64,000 nt of DNA from Halichondria panicea (taxonomy: Eukaryota; Porifera; Demospongiae; Suberitida; Halichondriidae). Under the pieces are notes generated by a model. It had not been told where the DNA came from and did no database searches. It saw only the letters and a list, made by a program, of their open reading frames with translations. Where the stretch lies: positions 1,823,501 to 1,887,500 of the forward strand of contig NC_087377.1 in NCBI RefSeq assembly GCF_963675165.1. The letters run 5' to 3'. Below, piece after piece: positions 35,940-48,188 of the stretch. Numbering within the stretch: the first letter of the stretch is position 1; each line of letters begins with the position of its first letter. A program made the translations under genes and the position numbers.

Positions 35940-38700
35940 TTGTGTCATTTCTGTAAGTATACTTTAATTCAGAATAACGGCCGCGATTTGTGGGCTGGGG
36001 GCTTTAAGAATTTATAATAATAACTCCAAAAACTAGTAAATGCAGTAAAAATGAGAACACAGCTTTATTATACGACAAGCACAAAAGTGTTCCAGTTTCA
36101 AATGTATATAATCAAAACCAGAAATTTTTGCATTTGGCGACAAATGAATTTCAGCTGCAATCAGTCAGAGATGAGCAGAAGTCAAGATTAAACGTCAGGG
36201 TGAGAATTTATAGTAACCATGGCAATATGCCAATTCAAAAGGTGAGGGGCGCCAAAATTAAAATTAGCACCAATGTTTTTTTTTGCTTGATTTTTAGCCA
36301 GGTTGAGCCACAGTATCGCATGAGGTCAATAATACCACACAGCACGATTATCAAATTAAAAATCACCAATAATAATTATAGATAAGAATTGCCTCTTTGT
36401 GAAATATTAGGCTCCCAAAATATAATTATGGTAGGCACTGTTTAGGAAGTTTCTACGTGATTTTGAAGTCTAAAGGGATATAGTTGTAGTATCACGAATG
36501 TCTGAATTATTTATTTATTTGCCTTTATACCATGTACTTTTAGAACAACCACCCCCGTTCAGAAAACTTCCAAGCAGCTACTACGAACTCCCCCGGTAAG
36601 TTTTAGTTTGTTGGATTGTTTAAAGGGGTCATGAGGGAAGTCGACCACAGCACTTGTCCTCCTACTGTTGCCATAAGAATGAACTGGACAATTGCTAATT
36701 AACCACACAATAGCATTGGCTTTATTGGATCTAGCATTTCCTCCATTGTTGTCCTTACAACATGGGGTTACGTTAACACACCAATGTCACTCAGTATCCT
36801 ATCTGATTTAAGACATGCAATAGTGCAAGGCGTAGCAATTTTAGACAAGTATAGGAGGGCTCAGAGGTTGGCAAGGTGCAACTCTTATTAATGTAGGCTA
36901 CCACCACGTGTGGAAATCTTTCAAAAACCGATCATCTTCAACTATAGCTCTGGTCTTCAACGTTTTCCATTTTGATGGAAAGATTATATACTAACATGCA
37001 GGAGGGGATTCCAGCTCTCGAACCCCCTATAGGCATTATACAGAGGATACTTTACTATCTGCAAATTCTTAATTTCAAAAGCTATATAAATGGCATCAGG
37101 CTTTCATTCTGAGAATCCATATGAAAAATGTTCCCTATAGGGGGACCCTCTCCAAACTTCCTTTATATTCAATTTACCTTCTCCCAAACAATAAAATAGA
37201 TAGAACCCTGACAGTCATACACTTTGCCCATAACACTTGTTCTGAGTGTGTACCCCATCAAAATCAATTATATAATTATGTATAAGCATTGAAACATCGA
37301 GAGCGTTTCTTCTCTATGGAATATTCTAACAATGATGAACAAACTTAGATACCTTGCAGTGGGACATTACTTTGCATGCACTAATGGACAGTGAATGGGC
37401 AAAGTGTAATATCTGTATTTATTTCACCTGATACGTACAGAGCTTAGTCGAAGGAAGAGAGACAGTCACACTACTTTCATTTCTGTCACGATCTTGATAG
37501 CATAGAAACGGGAAACGAACTTGCAAGCAACAGGCCATTATTATTTCATCAGTCTGCAGATGTGCATGAATATTCAAAGTGATAAGTGTTCAATGCTGTT
37601 ACAAAGCACTACATGCAGACACTAATTATGCACACTGTACTATCTCCACAAAACCACAAGTGACTGTGCTAAACCACAAACATAAGACAATTCCTACTTC
37701 TCACAACTGAGGGTTGTCTCAGAGTCCAGGGGAGTGCCCAGGTGGTGACCAACAGACAATAACAACAAGACATGCAGGTGTTATCCAAAACTTCATTGAA
37801 CTCCCATCATACTGTAGAGACTCTTGTTTACAAATTTCAATGGCATTGGAGTGACTACCCCTTGGGAAACAACCTAGCTCCAGTACACTCTTGCAGAGTT
37901 AAGACCTGCATGGGAGAAAAAAGAATATAATTAATTATATATTGTCACTTGAGTTAATTTAAAAGTATTACAATAATTATGCTTCATGCATGAAATTATG
38001 CTAAATAACTATATAGCTACAATCATAAGACTATAATTTTATACGGAATAATATTCCTCACTTGTCTAACATGTGCTTGCTTCCAACACTGCACTGTTCA
38101 GTCCATATATAATGATATAGAGCTTGTATTGCACCTCCACATACGCATGCAGTAGTCAGTCTCGCTGTGTTGTCACTAAGAGTTGAAATGTGAAAGACAT
38201 CTGCAAAACAACAGTGATCGTTAGCATGCAGTTTTATAGAACATACTGAATAATGTTCCTTCACTTGTATTTGACTCACTTGTTTATTTGAGTGCTTCTG
38301 TTAGTAATCTAGTGCTGTGTATCTGCTGGCACATTCAGCAGTCGGTCACATCAATCTCGCTGGTTTGTGTTGTCAATTAAGAGTTGAGACATCTGCAGAA
38401 CAGCAATAATTGTTAATAGGTTGCAGACTGAAATGTTGCAGAATGCAGAATGCCGAACAGCAACAACTCACGCTTGCTAGTTACATACATAAAATAATTA
38501 TTAGCACAAAAGTTACTATGATTATACCCACTATAGGTACACAACAATCCACTTACCAGTCGCTTAGGCTGGAAGGACAAGCCACCATGTTGGAGTTTCT
38601 CCACAGAGTTGAATTTCAACCACGAGGTTTAGTCGCAATCAATCGCACGTGCAGAAATAGTGAGCCCCACCCCCCTTCTTCTGTTTTGAGACATCAGGTT
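35940..38700. other. No supported gene; repeats
   Basis: The block at 36000-36090 repeats 34310-34400. A CCCCCTATAGG... and CCTATAGGGGGACC pair (37023, 37132) forms a loose inverted repeat. The part at 37200-38690 shares segments with 13640-15810. One exon-like piece is at 36543-36595 (donor GTAAG) but is too short to name. Confidence 0.4.
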
Positions 38701-38704
38701 TCAG

Positions 38705-40285
38705 GCTGGAAACAGAGTTGCTGAGAATGAGATTTAGAGAATTGTTAGGGTTTTCCGAGCGAGCAGAGTTCTTTAACAGCTACAAAGATGACTTCAACTT
38801 TGATGTTGTCAGCAGGGAAGACAGTGAGGTGAGTCTATAACTATTAATTTTTAGGCAAATATAAATAAATGCTCAAATTCTTTGGCCAGCTGAAGGATGA
38901 AGAACTGAATTTCTATCGAGATAGTCCTGACAGCTTCTACATTGTACCATTTGCTGACGCCCTGGACTTGGTTCAGAGCAGACAAGTGGTCATCAAGAGT
39001 GTATAAGTTTCCATTCTGCAAGCACTGTGTGTCTGTGTGTAACCTACCGTCCCCTCAGGGCGCTGTGTACATACCCGTCAACAATGAGGAAATGATTGCT
39101 CGTTTGGTGTGCAACAAGTTAAGACAGAAGCTTTCTGAGGAACTAGTGGTAAGTAAAACACACCCCTCTCTGTACCCATCATCTACTTCATTTCTTCTTC
39201 CCCTGCAGAAGACCCGCAACCACCTACCAGTGGTGGATGATGATAAGAGGATTGCCCCCATGCTCAAGACCATCAAACATCGCTACCTTGGTGAGGACTT
39301 CTCCAGTGTGGGAGAGAATCTGCAGGGAAGCATCTCACTGGCCCAGATTGACTTCGTGAGTCTTTGTGCATGTGCTTCAGATTAGTTAAATAATTAACCA
39401 TGGCTTGCATTTTTGTGTGTACGTGTGGTTATATATAGATTCCCTATATAATTTGTGTAGGTCTTGAAGCAGTCCTTTCCTCCCTGTATGAGACCCTGCG
39501 CAAAGAACACCATCTGAGGCACTTCGGTCGTCTACAGTACGGACTGTTCCTCAAGAGCATTGGACTCACACTGGACCAAGCTATGGCCTTCTGGAGAGCA
39601 GAGTTTGTCAAGAAAATGGAACCAGAGAAGGTGTACACTATTATATAGGCACATGTTGTACATTTGATTTGGTGTTGATTTGTTTTTGTTCCCACAGTTT
39701 GAGAAGCAGTATATGCATACAATGTAAGACACAGCTATGGTAAAGAGGGCAAGAGGGCCAACTACACTCCCTACAGTTGCCTCAAAATCATTCTCTCCAA
39801 CAATCCAGGCCAAGGAGACCATCACGGTGAGCTCACCTACAATACTCTTGTACTCTCTCATATACTTGTCTATAGGGTGTCCTTTTCGTCACTGGGATGA
39901 TAGTCACATTCGACAGATGCTCACCACTCATGGAGTTTCACATAAAGGAGTCACTAACATCACCGCCTATCTGAAGGATGACCACTACCAACTAGCCTGT
40001 CAGAAATACTATGAGATCACTCATGCTGTGAGTTAATAAATCCTTCTGCTGTTTTTATTTGTTTATAATACTGGTTTGTCATTTCAGATTGAAGCTGCCC
40101 CTTTCAGTTTGGAGCACCCCTCTCAGTATTTCCGGGAGAGCCGAATGCAGCGTGGGCACACTGGTGGTAAACAAGAGACAAGACTGCCAACTGTAAAGAC
40201 TGAAGTGAAAGCAGAGGATGATTTTTGTGGAGATATATCAATTCAAGACATGCAGAACTTTGAAGAAGAAATGGACCAATTCTAG
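38705..40285 (+). pseudogene. PRIM2: DNA primase large subunit, 3' part, two frameshifts
   Basis: Eight exons: 38705-38828, 38890-39000, 39059-39148, 39209-39355, 39461-39630, 39698-39826, 39876-40027 and 40088-40285. They encode the middle and C-terminal iron-sulphur domain of PRIM2, the primase regulatory subunit of polymerase alpha-primase. Marker strings are [52 protein letters not shown] and LACQKYYE. All four cluster cysteines are present (codons near 39485, 39778, 39878, 39998). Two breaks are visible. Bases are lost after CMR (near 39490), so TLRKEHH is in another frame. An extra AT in CAGTATATGCATAC (near 39712) shifts [12 protein letters not shown]. The first 170-180 residues of the usual protein were not found upstream, where a duplicated repeat abuts exon 1. 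All introns are short GT-AG. Confidence 0.85.
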
Positions 40286-40529
40286 CTATATTCTACCATC
40301 AGTTATATCCTACCACCTGTATGTATACCACATGCTCTCTAGTAGTAAACACTCTTTGATCCGCTGTGTATACGTTTTTGTGTTGCGTGTGCCACTTGCA
40401 CTTGTCATTAGCGAAAGATCAGTTCTCTGAGTCACTATACTATAATGACAAGCAGAGCAGATCCTATAATTATATAATCTACTGAGCCAATTCAGTCAGT
40501 GCTAACGTTTAAAAAAAAAAAAAGCAGTC

Positions 40530-40690
40530 TGGCCAGAAACTGCTTAGGGGGTAAAGTACTACTTTTTAGGGTAGCATAAGTACTACTTTTTAAGGTAGCA
40601 TAAGTACTGCTTTTTGAGGGCAGCAGCAGCATAAGTACTACTTTTAAGGTAGCATAAGTACTGCTTTCGAGGGCAGCATAAAGTACACCA
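40530..40690. repeat. Short imperfect tandem repeat
   Basis: Five units of CATAAGTACTACTTTTTAAG with variable spacing. The complementary motif (CTTATGCTACCCTAAAAAGT) is dispersed at 11056 and 59431, next to the same GACTGGCCAGA-like sentence. Confidence 0.7.
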
Positions 40691-41130
40691 CACCGAGCAG
40701 TGCATACTGAGAGTTACAGAACTCCGGATAAAGTAGCGCTCTGATGGCAGATGCCAGTTTCCCGACACCCACCACCAGCTCCGGAGCCCCGTGAATAACC
40801 CAAGCGCTACTTTGGGTCACGGGAAGTAGTTTGTATAAAGTGGGCAGTGAATCTGATGGTCTGTGTCTCATAAATTAGCCGCCCTTTCTAAGTCTCCTAG
40901 CTGATTATTCACCAGAAGATGGATAATTAATTATACTTGACCTAGCCTAATTATATTATCCCTTCACGACTCACGAGTGGACATCTTGCAACACCATGGC
41001 AACCATATAGAAAATAGAGGGAGAAAGATGAAAAACGTAGTCATCACCAGAACATATAAGTAAAAGTGCTCACATTAACTGTTATTTGTTTGCATTCTAT
41101 GTTAGATAGTCGTATAATGGCTAAATGCAG

Positions 41131-41979
41131 CTAGTGATAGCCAATCAATTCAGGGTTCGTCATTCTCTTGTGGGTGTGGTCTGTCAATCCAATCACCAAT
41201 GGGCAACGGTCGCTCCCAAACACCTCCTTACGAATCACCACATCAGTTACATGAGGGAGGAGCCGCTCAGACACCACGAAATAATCCAGTCTCCTGAAGA
41301 AAAAGAAATGTGATCATATTAAACAGTAATGTACTTAATGGCCACTCTTAACCATCTATACGATATAAAAAGCCCACCTCCTACATACCTTATTTATCGG
41401 ACAGCAAAAAATAATTATTTTGGAAATTGTCCGGGTATAATTGGAACAGATTTTTATAGAGCATGTGAAGTGTTCGGAATAATTAGAACAAGCAAGCAGC
41501 TGCATGCGAGATAGCTAAGTTTAATAGAACACTGTGCGATTGAATAGTTGCACTAGCTATCTAAAACTAGCTATCTAACTGCAGCACTCTAAGTCTTACT
41601 TGCCGTCTGTGAATGTAACTCAACTTTTCAAAGTATTGTCCGGATATTTAGAACAAATGTAATATTAAAGCACTGGAGTGTCCGTTGTATTAGAACAACG
41701 AAAATTGCCCAAAAGAGAGTCCGGGGTAATTAGAAGTGTCCTATAAATTAGAAGATATACGGTAATTATAATGGACAACTCCATAATGTTTTGTGTTATA
41801 AAAATTAATGGTTCCGCTGTAGCTATACAGCTTTGCTCACACACACAATGAAATTACACTCTTTCTAGAGTAATGCAGAAGCACTCACCAGCCAGTGTTC
41901 TTGGCTCTGGCGTTGAACTGGTAAGTGTACGCTCCAGCGAGGTCGGGATACAGGTGACGGAAGGTGTCCACGAAACTCT
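41131..41979 (-). pseudogene. APEX1: APEX1-like AP endonuclease, last two exons, catalytic His changed
   Basis: Exon 41889-41979 gives SFVDTFRHLYPDLAGAYTYQ and NARAKNTG. Exon 41131-41293 gives WRLDYFVVSERLLPHVTD, then VFGSDRCPLVIGL and a stop. The phase is consistent (TG|G for Trp). This is the C-terminal end of ExoIII/APE1-type enzymes, which cut the backbone 5' of abasic sites in base-excision repair. Two oddities stand out. The near-invariant GSDHCP reads GSDRCP (codon CGT at 41216-41218), replacing the catalytic His. About three residues are missing between AYTYQ and FNARAKN. The upstream exons are not visible, and repeat DNA of the 42-46 kb region starts right after the acceptor. It is probably an inactive fragment. 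Confidence 0.7.
41385..41768. mobile_element. Non-autonomous element related to 4085-4290
   Basis: Starts near ACCTTATTTATCGGACAGC and ends AATTAGAAGATATACGGTAA, the inverse of the end at 4085. Repeated GTCC and TTAGAACA sentences lie inside. It lies in the APEX1-like intron. There is no coding frame. Confidence 0.5.
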
Positions 41980-42783
41980 CTAACATAATATGGAACACTA
42001 CATGCATTCACATTAATATATACATGGCCCTCACGGTTTCTGCTGATGGACCAGATGAACCTGCAGGGATGTTTGTGGCTGCTCAGGAGGTGGGGTAGAA
42101 AACAAAGGCGTCTGTAAAGGAGTGGATGACAGTGCGTGACACAAGTGTATTACAAGAAGTGTGCTTGTGCATGCAATCGTGGATATAATAATGGATGTGT
42201 ATATAATATTATATAGATTTAGCAATTGGTTAGAATCACTCTTTTTGCGTTATTAGGATCGTTGTTGGCTATTGGGTCAAAGGTAGCTACTGGCAAATGT
42301 GGTCTAATGTCAGTGAGTGGGTGTTCACAATTGAACCAGCTGGTTGGAGGGGATCTACTTGCCATCATGGTGATCATGCACCTTCTTGTGAGAGGTTCTA
42401 TATATTGTGCTCAGTACAGTGCATGCAACACAATGTAGACAGCATTTGAGTGATTTGGCTAAAATCAATTCACACACATACGTACACACAAAGACTCTAA
42501 TTAGAAATACAATTAACCAACACAAGTACATACAGTCACTACTCTTTTTTTTTTGATTTCAACCTGCAGACAAAGTGCATGCATGGTGCCAGCACATCAC
42601 ACAAAATTCTAAAAACAGGAACAAATTAAAAACTTACACTTTGTCCTTTGATCAATAATTATATATTTTTTTCCTAAGGCCATTTTGCTGAGAGTTCATT
42701 AAAAAATGTAATGAAGGCAAACCCGATACAGAAAGTATAATGGTTTACTTATACAATAATTATTGTGAGTGGATGGTACTAAC

Positions 42784-44452
42784 CCCTCCCTTCCCTTCGC
42801 CCATGGGATGTCCACCGACTGCACAACAGAGAAGTAAAGCACATGTTAATTTGTCGAACCACCATGCACTTAAAAATGACTCACGCTGGTTCCTCCAAAA
42901 CAATGGAGGGCAATTCTTATGTCCCCCTTCATGGTGCGGGGAGGGAGGCCTCCTAAGTAAATTTCTCTGGATGCTGTCCGTGAGGGGGTGGAGGAACCGG
43001 TTATATACATGTATATTCAGCTCATTATTAAATATCATCCTCCAAAATAGTAACATGCATATATATATATATACGATTCCTCGAGCATGGATATCATTGT
43101 GAATGCGTACATATATATAGTGGTTAGCTCTCTATAGATTTCTGTGTTAGAGTAGTATAGTGTCGTTGTTGGCTTTGTTCATGCGAGACAGTGACTCAAG
43201 AGTTATACACAACTCCAATGCATCTTGTCGACCTATTGATAGGCGTACTTTTTCCATTTAAAAAACTCGAGCCCCCCCCCCCCCCTATTGTGAAATTGCT
43301 TCATACACCACTGATACAGATATAGATATAGAACACGCACACATGCATGTCGATACAACATAAAACAAATCGTTTGTGCGGCTTGAATTTATACAAATAG
43401 GCAATCTTGTACTATATATAATTCGGGAATTCGAACATAACTACATATAATACATGTATGCACACACATGGTCACTCACTGAACGTTTCCTCTTAGGTGG
43501 AGGGGGAACTAGCTGACTAGCGGGAACCTGTGGAGGGAGTGCAGGGGTCAATGACATGAACTCAAGTTAAATGCTACATCCTGTGTAACGAATGGCACGC
43601 TAAATAATCGTTTTATACGGTTGGATGTGGGGCTGCAGCACCTGATAGAGAGCTCGTGGTTTGCAGTGCTGGAGACCTTCATTCTACTAGCTGCCTTTCT
43701 GGTGAGTTAGGGAGTGGGGTATAATGGATGGACCAGCACTGACACTCATAGTGTCGTTGTTGGCTACATGTTGTCATTAAGGCATAATTGTTCGGGACAC
43801 TCACGCAACGCTTCAACCGTAGGGTCAGGCCCCTAGCTAGGGCTGGTGGGTTCGGGAGTAGTGCTGCACACTTGGTGGAAGAACTAGCCTGTGAGGGAAT
43901 TGGAGGAATCACATAAACTAAATCAAGTACATGCTTCCGTACTATTGTACTTACAAACACCTAGTTATAACTGGTTCAGATGCGAGTGCATAAAAACAGC
44001 TGCTATAATTATATACTAAACAGGGCTTCACCTATATAGCCTTACGCAGCTCAGTATAATCATACAGAATGATATAGGTCTGCATACATGAAGTAGTATA
44101 GTGGTAGCTTAATCCTGTACACTTGTTATTATTTAATCTGAGCAGTATTCTCAGGAGGCAAACATTTACGAAACGAAGCCAATGCACACGAGAAAAAATA
44201 ATAGACCATGAGTAATTTTATAGACCACTATAGACCATGCACCAGAGAACAAGTGTATAATTTTGAGTTATGACAACCCTAGTGGGACCAGCACTGCATG
44301 CACACACACAACACTGAGTATTAACTATAATAACATGGAGGGAGACTAACCTGGTTTGAGCATCTTGTGCTGCAACAATTTGTACAGGGTGTGCCCCCCT
44401 AGGCACACACACACCCGCTACATAGTCCTTTTTTACATCTGCAGCATACCAT
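42784..44452 (-). pseudogene. Cys-rich plus RRM family gene on the minus strand
   Basis: Exon 1 at 44351-44452 starts MVCCRCKKGLCSGCVCA, meets a TAG where other copies have CAG, and then continues GGTPCTNCCSTRCSNQ up to AACCAG|GTTAGT. The RRM exon A at 42885-42973 is open: SREIYLGGLPPRTMKGDIRI, then ALHCFGGTS with a GTGAGT donor. Exon B at 42784-42818 gives SVDIPWAKGREG. The exon C half of the RRM (RNP1) was not found. The nonsense codon suggests a pseudogene, although the RRM exons are intact. The 5' flank of exon 1 (CTATCTTCAACTGCCTCA) is shared with the copy at 47924. Confidence 0.6.
43000..44340. other. Intron-like DNA inside the RRM-family locus
   Basis: Homopolymer C at 43273-43286 and CA-rich short runs. 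Blocks are shared with 45000-45420 (GTGTCGTTGTTGGC, TAGGTTGATAGACGTAC-like). No further exon was recognised. Confidence 0.4.
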
Positions 44453-44504
44453 GCTGATGTGAGGTGTATATATCAGTTTTCTGATGTGAGGTGAGGCAGT
44501 TGAA

Positions 44505-44782
44505 GATAGTCGAGTCCACTCTGTTTTAGTTGCTGATTGTTTAGCACCAGCACTGCCCGCTCTTTTATAGCGATTATGAGCGGAAGTGTGCCCCCTTCCT
44601 TTTCTCCCTCCTGGTAAGACCAGACTCTGTACAAGAGAGAAGTATAGCATAAGTTAAGTTGTCGAACCACCACCCTTAATAATGACTCACGCTGGTGCCG
44701 CCAAAACAACGGAGGGCTCCCTGATATCCCCTTTGGTGGTACGCGCAGGGAGGCCTCCCAAATAAATTTCTCTGGACGCCGT
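44505..44782 (-). pseudogene. RRM exon pair upstream of the 44.4 kb Cys exon
   Basis: Exon A at 44691-44782 reads TASREIYLGGLPARTTKGDI, then loses one G (GGGAGCCC for GGGAGGCCC), so REALRCFGGTS is out of frame. It ends at a GTGAGT donor. Exon B starts after TTGTACAG near 44630 as SLVLPGGRKGRG. A neighbouring gene copy in the same orientation. Confidence 0.55.
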
Positions 44783-45458
44783 CTGTGAGGGGGTGAAGGA
44801 ACCAGTTATACAGTAGTAATATGCATATATACACACAATTCACCAAATTAACGGAGCCTCGGCTGTCAATTCCTTCGGCCCTATTGATCTGATATGCACA
44901 ATGCACATTGGCTATCAAGTATTTGACATAATACGGAACACTACATGCATTCTATACATGGCCTCACGGTTTCTGGGGTGGCTGACGAAGAGGCTGCACC
45001 TGGTGGGGTTGGAATCAAAGGTGTCAACTCTATCTGAAATCCATCAATCTGAAGACAGTTAGCTCTGCAGGCCTCCTAAATAAATGGATGTCGTCTGTAA
45101 GGGAGGAATCAGTGACACAGACTTAAGTGTATTTACAAGAAGTGTGCTTGTGCATGAATTACAATCGGCATGGATACAATTGTGAATGCGCATATAGATC
45201 TAAATTGATTAGTTCTCTCTATAGATTTCTATGTTAGAGTAGTAGTGTCGTTGTTGGCAGTTATACACAACTTCAATGCATCTTAATTGTCGACCTATAT
45301 ATTTTCACAAATACTAACTAACGGAGCCCCCATATTTCTAGGCTATAGAGATGACTTATCAACCTGCACTATGTAGGTTGATAGACGTACTAAAAAACTC
45401 GAGCACTCGACAAGCACTGCACACACACACACACACACACAATACTGAGTGAATTAAC

Positions 45459-45649
45459 TACCGTATAGCGGGTAAGTTTCGTGGGGTAAAAAATTCGTTC
45501 AACTCCAAAACGGTGAGTAAATATTTCGTTTAGTCTCGTTGCCTGCACTGCATTCCAGTAAGCCACGCCTACGTTAAAATTTCATGGAGGTCAGCCTGCC
45601 CACGAAAATAATGAATATTTACCCCACGAAAATTACCCGCTATACGGTA
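45459..45649. mobile_element. MITE with TACCGTATAGCGGGTAA ends
   Basis: A 191-bp unit with TIRs TACCGTATAGCGGGTAA and TTACCCGCTATACGGTA, flanked by TA. It shares the first 12 bp with the 10784 family but has a different inside, so a sister family. A relative is at 60145-60352. Confidence 0.75.
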
Positions 45650-45672
45650 TAACAACATGGATAGAGACTAAC

Positions 45673-45787
45673 CTTATTTGTGCACCTGTAGCTCTGATGC
45701 AGTTGCTGCCGGTTCTACCTTCCTGGGCACACACACACAGCTGTTGCACGACCCAGTCGTGTACTTGCAGCTGCATTTAGATGCCAT
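45673..45787 (-). pseudogene. Cys-rich module exon, minus strand
   Basis: Starts MASKCSCKYTTGSCNSCVCV at ATG 45787 and reaches AATAAG|GTTAGT at 45673. After the first Cys half a frameshift puts the second half (GSNCIRATG) in another frame. Confidence 0.5.
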
Positions 45788-46558
45788 GGGCCTGGTGTGT
45801 TGCGGCAGAGCTAGACGACGTTGAGGAGGTGAGATTTGGGGGGAAATCGATGTGGCAGATGCTGAGAGCTGGGATGGATATATATGGAGATGGCAGACTT
45901 AATTATTTTTGCAAATGCACCAGAAAACAATAAAATCCAGTATATATAAAAATCCAGTATATATAATTATGACAACTCATGAGCTAGTGGGCCCAGCACT
46001 GCATGCATGTTATATAGTATAATTATCAGGACAAGTTGATGGGAATATAGAACTAACTGCATTATAGTATAAGCTTATATGCCACAATAAACTATAGATC
46101 CTTACTTGGTATCCGAGGTCCACCAGACGAGTCTGCCAGGGGGTTGTGGGGAGGGGTCAGCTATAGAGAGATAGAGTGTCAAAACAATTAATAGTTTAAT
46201 GCCGAGTAAGGGCACCAAACAAGATAACTTGTCTATGAACTTCAGTACAATGCACTCACCCAACACAGGTGTCCCCCCCAGAAACAGTGAGGGCCATGTA
46301 TAGAATGCATGCATGTAGTGTTCCGTATTATGTTAGTTGCATTCAAATGTTTGTTAGCCATGCAATGTGTGTTGCAAGCGTTTTGTGGTCAGGTCAATAT
46401 ATATATATAGGGCTGAAGGAATTGACAGCCGAGGCTCCATTAATTTTGGGAATCGTGTGTATACTATAATTATAGGCTAATAATTATGAGCTGAATATTA
46501 TATCATTGACTCAACTATATAGAGTTCATGTCACTAGTTCCTCTATACTCCCTCACAG

Positions 46559-46738
46559 ATTCAATCAAAGAAGGTGCACCTATAGCTGGCCTACATGTAG
46601 GTTCAACCGAAGGGGATATCAGCCAGGCCCTCCGCAGGTTTCGCCTTCGCTACTTTTAAAGCTCAAAAATCGGCCCAAGAGGCAATAAAAAGAAGTTTTG
46701 TTGCCATTAATGGAAAAATGTTGCAATTCAGAAAATAA
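46559..46738 (+). pseudogene. RRM remnant: exon A fused to an intact exon C
   Basis: After CCTCACAG at 46558 the exon A region is degraded (KKVHL, then stops). It joins at CCGCAG directly to an intact terminal half: GFAFATFKAQKSAQEAIKRS (RNP1 and second helix), then FVAINGKMLQFRK and TAA. This gives the family's C-terminal end. Exon B and two introns have been deleted. Confidence 0.55.
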
Positions 46739-47342
46739 AAAAAGTAACTGATATTAATGTTCGTCTGTGCATGTTGTCTATAATACTATATAATTATTAT
46801 GATGCCAAGCTAAATCACTCAAAATGCATGCATGTTGTATGCAATATAATTATAATATATATTACAGAACCTTTTACAAGAAGACAATCACCCGCTAGCT
46901 TATATGTGGCAGATAGTGGTTGATACTTGAGGGTGCTGACATTCACACTATAATTGGTATACTATAATAATTATACTGATCCAAGTTTCCATTCTCAACT
47001 GCTGATCCAATTTATCTTTCTTTGTTCTTCACCGAATCTATTGCTCATTGTTACTGATGGCTGGTCGAGGTATTCTGCCACGCCACTATGTCTGCCTAGG
47101 AAGCAGTTTAAAATAGCTTAATTATGAATGTACAATATCGGCAATGCTAACGCTGATGGCATGTAATAATTATTTCAATGTACTTGATGTGTTATTTCTG
47201 GATATCAAGATCAGAATTCCAACATGGCAAAGACATCTTTGTTCCATGTAAGTATTTATTAAATTAAATAGATGTTAAAACGACTGGTGATCGATATCCA
47301 CTGACAAAGCTGTACAAAAAAAAATTATTATTAAAGGCAAAA

Positions 47343-47606
47343 ATGTCAAGAGGAGAAGAGGAACGGAGGACTACAACTATCACTAATTCCCCGTTGCCAC
47401 TTTATGCAATGAAAGGGCATTCCTCATATTGCAAGAGAAACCAAACCTGTCGCTTTAATTTCCCACACCCTCCTAGTGATGAAACTTTGAGGCCCGAGAT
47501 GGCTATTAAGAAAAACACACCGCAAAGGGCAATGCTCGGGAGGACACTGTACCACTTAACCCCCGAGCATATGCGAACGCCTCTGCAGAAGGCAACAAGG
47601 AGATGA
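47343..47606 (+). mobile_element. Helitron-like N-terminal fragment
   Basis: The 87-codon frame contains HSSYCKRNQTCRFNFPHPPS followed by DETL. The H...C.....CRF.FP.P.S..T pattern is typical of the region preceding the Rep domain of animal Helitron proteins. The rest (PQRAMLGRTLYHLTPEH) is not recognised and no Rep or helicase motif follows. It is a small fragment in a long intergenic stretch. The assignment rests on this single motif. Confidence 0.4.
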
Positions 47607-47923
47607 CTGGACCACTCTCAGTCGCTTCCTCGACCAACCCAGCCACAGTCTCCACCCCAGCCACAGCTAATCCAGCAGCGAACCTATAGCCACAGTCTCC
47701 CCCCCCGGAAACCGTGAGGGCCATGATGTAGGGTTGAATTGACAGCCGAGGCTCCATTAATTTTGGGAATCGTGTGCATGTATACTATAATTATAGGCTA
47801 ATAATTATGAGCTGCATATATATCATTGACTCAACTATATAGAGCAACTAAAACCGAGTGGACTCGACTAGACTATCTTCAACTGCCTCACATCAAAACT
47901 GCAACTATACACCTCGCATCAGC

Positions 47924-48046
47924 ATGTCGTGCTGCAGATGCAAAATAGGAATATGTAGCGGGTGTATGTGTGCCCAGGGGGGCACACCCACTCAAGAGGC
48001 AATAAAAAAAATTTTCGTTGCAATTAACGGAAAAAAAGGAAGTTAA
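47924..48046 (+). CDS. Cys module fused in frame to the RRM C-terminus
   Basis: From ATG 47924 a 40-residue frame reads MSCCRCKIGICSGCMCAQGG and then TPTQEAIKKIFVAINGKKGS to a stop. The first half is the Cys-rich module; the second half is the last helix and strand of the family RRM (compare 46690-46738). An internal deletion removed everything in between but kept the frame. It could be a tiny expressed Cys peptide or a deletion pseudogene. The 5' flank resembles that of the 44.4 kb copy. Confidence 0.4.
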   Translation: MSCCRCKIGICSGCMCAQGGTPTQEAIKKIFVAINGKKGS

Positions 48047-48188
48047 TGTGCATGCATGCATGTTCCTGTTATGTGATGTGCTGGCACCACATGCATACAT
48101 TTCATCCACATGTTGAAACTCAAGAAGTAACAGTACTTTTATTATGATGCAAAGCCAAATCACTCAAAATGCTTGTGCTGTCTCCAGG

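Noticed and set aside
38410..38724. 104-codon frame just before PRIM2, considered as its N-terminus
   Set aside because: It lies in a repeat shared with 15430-15810 and shows none of the expected primase N-terminal motifs.
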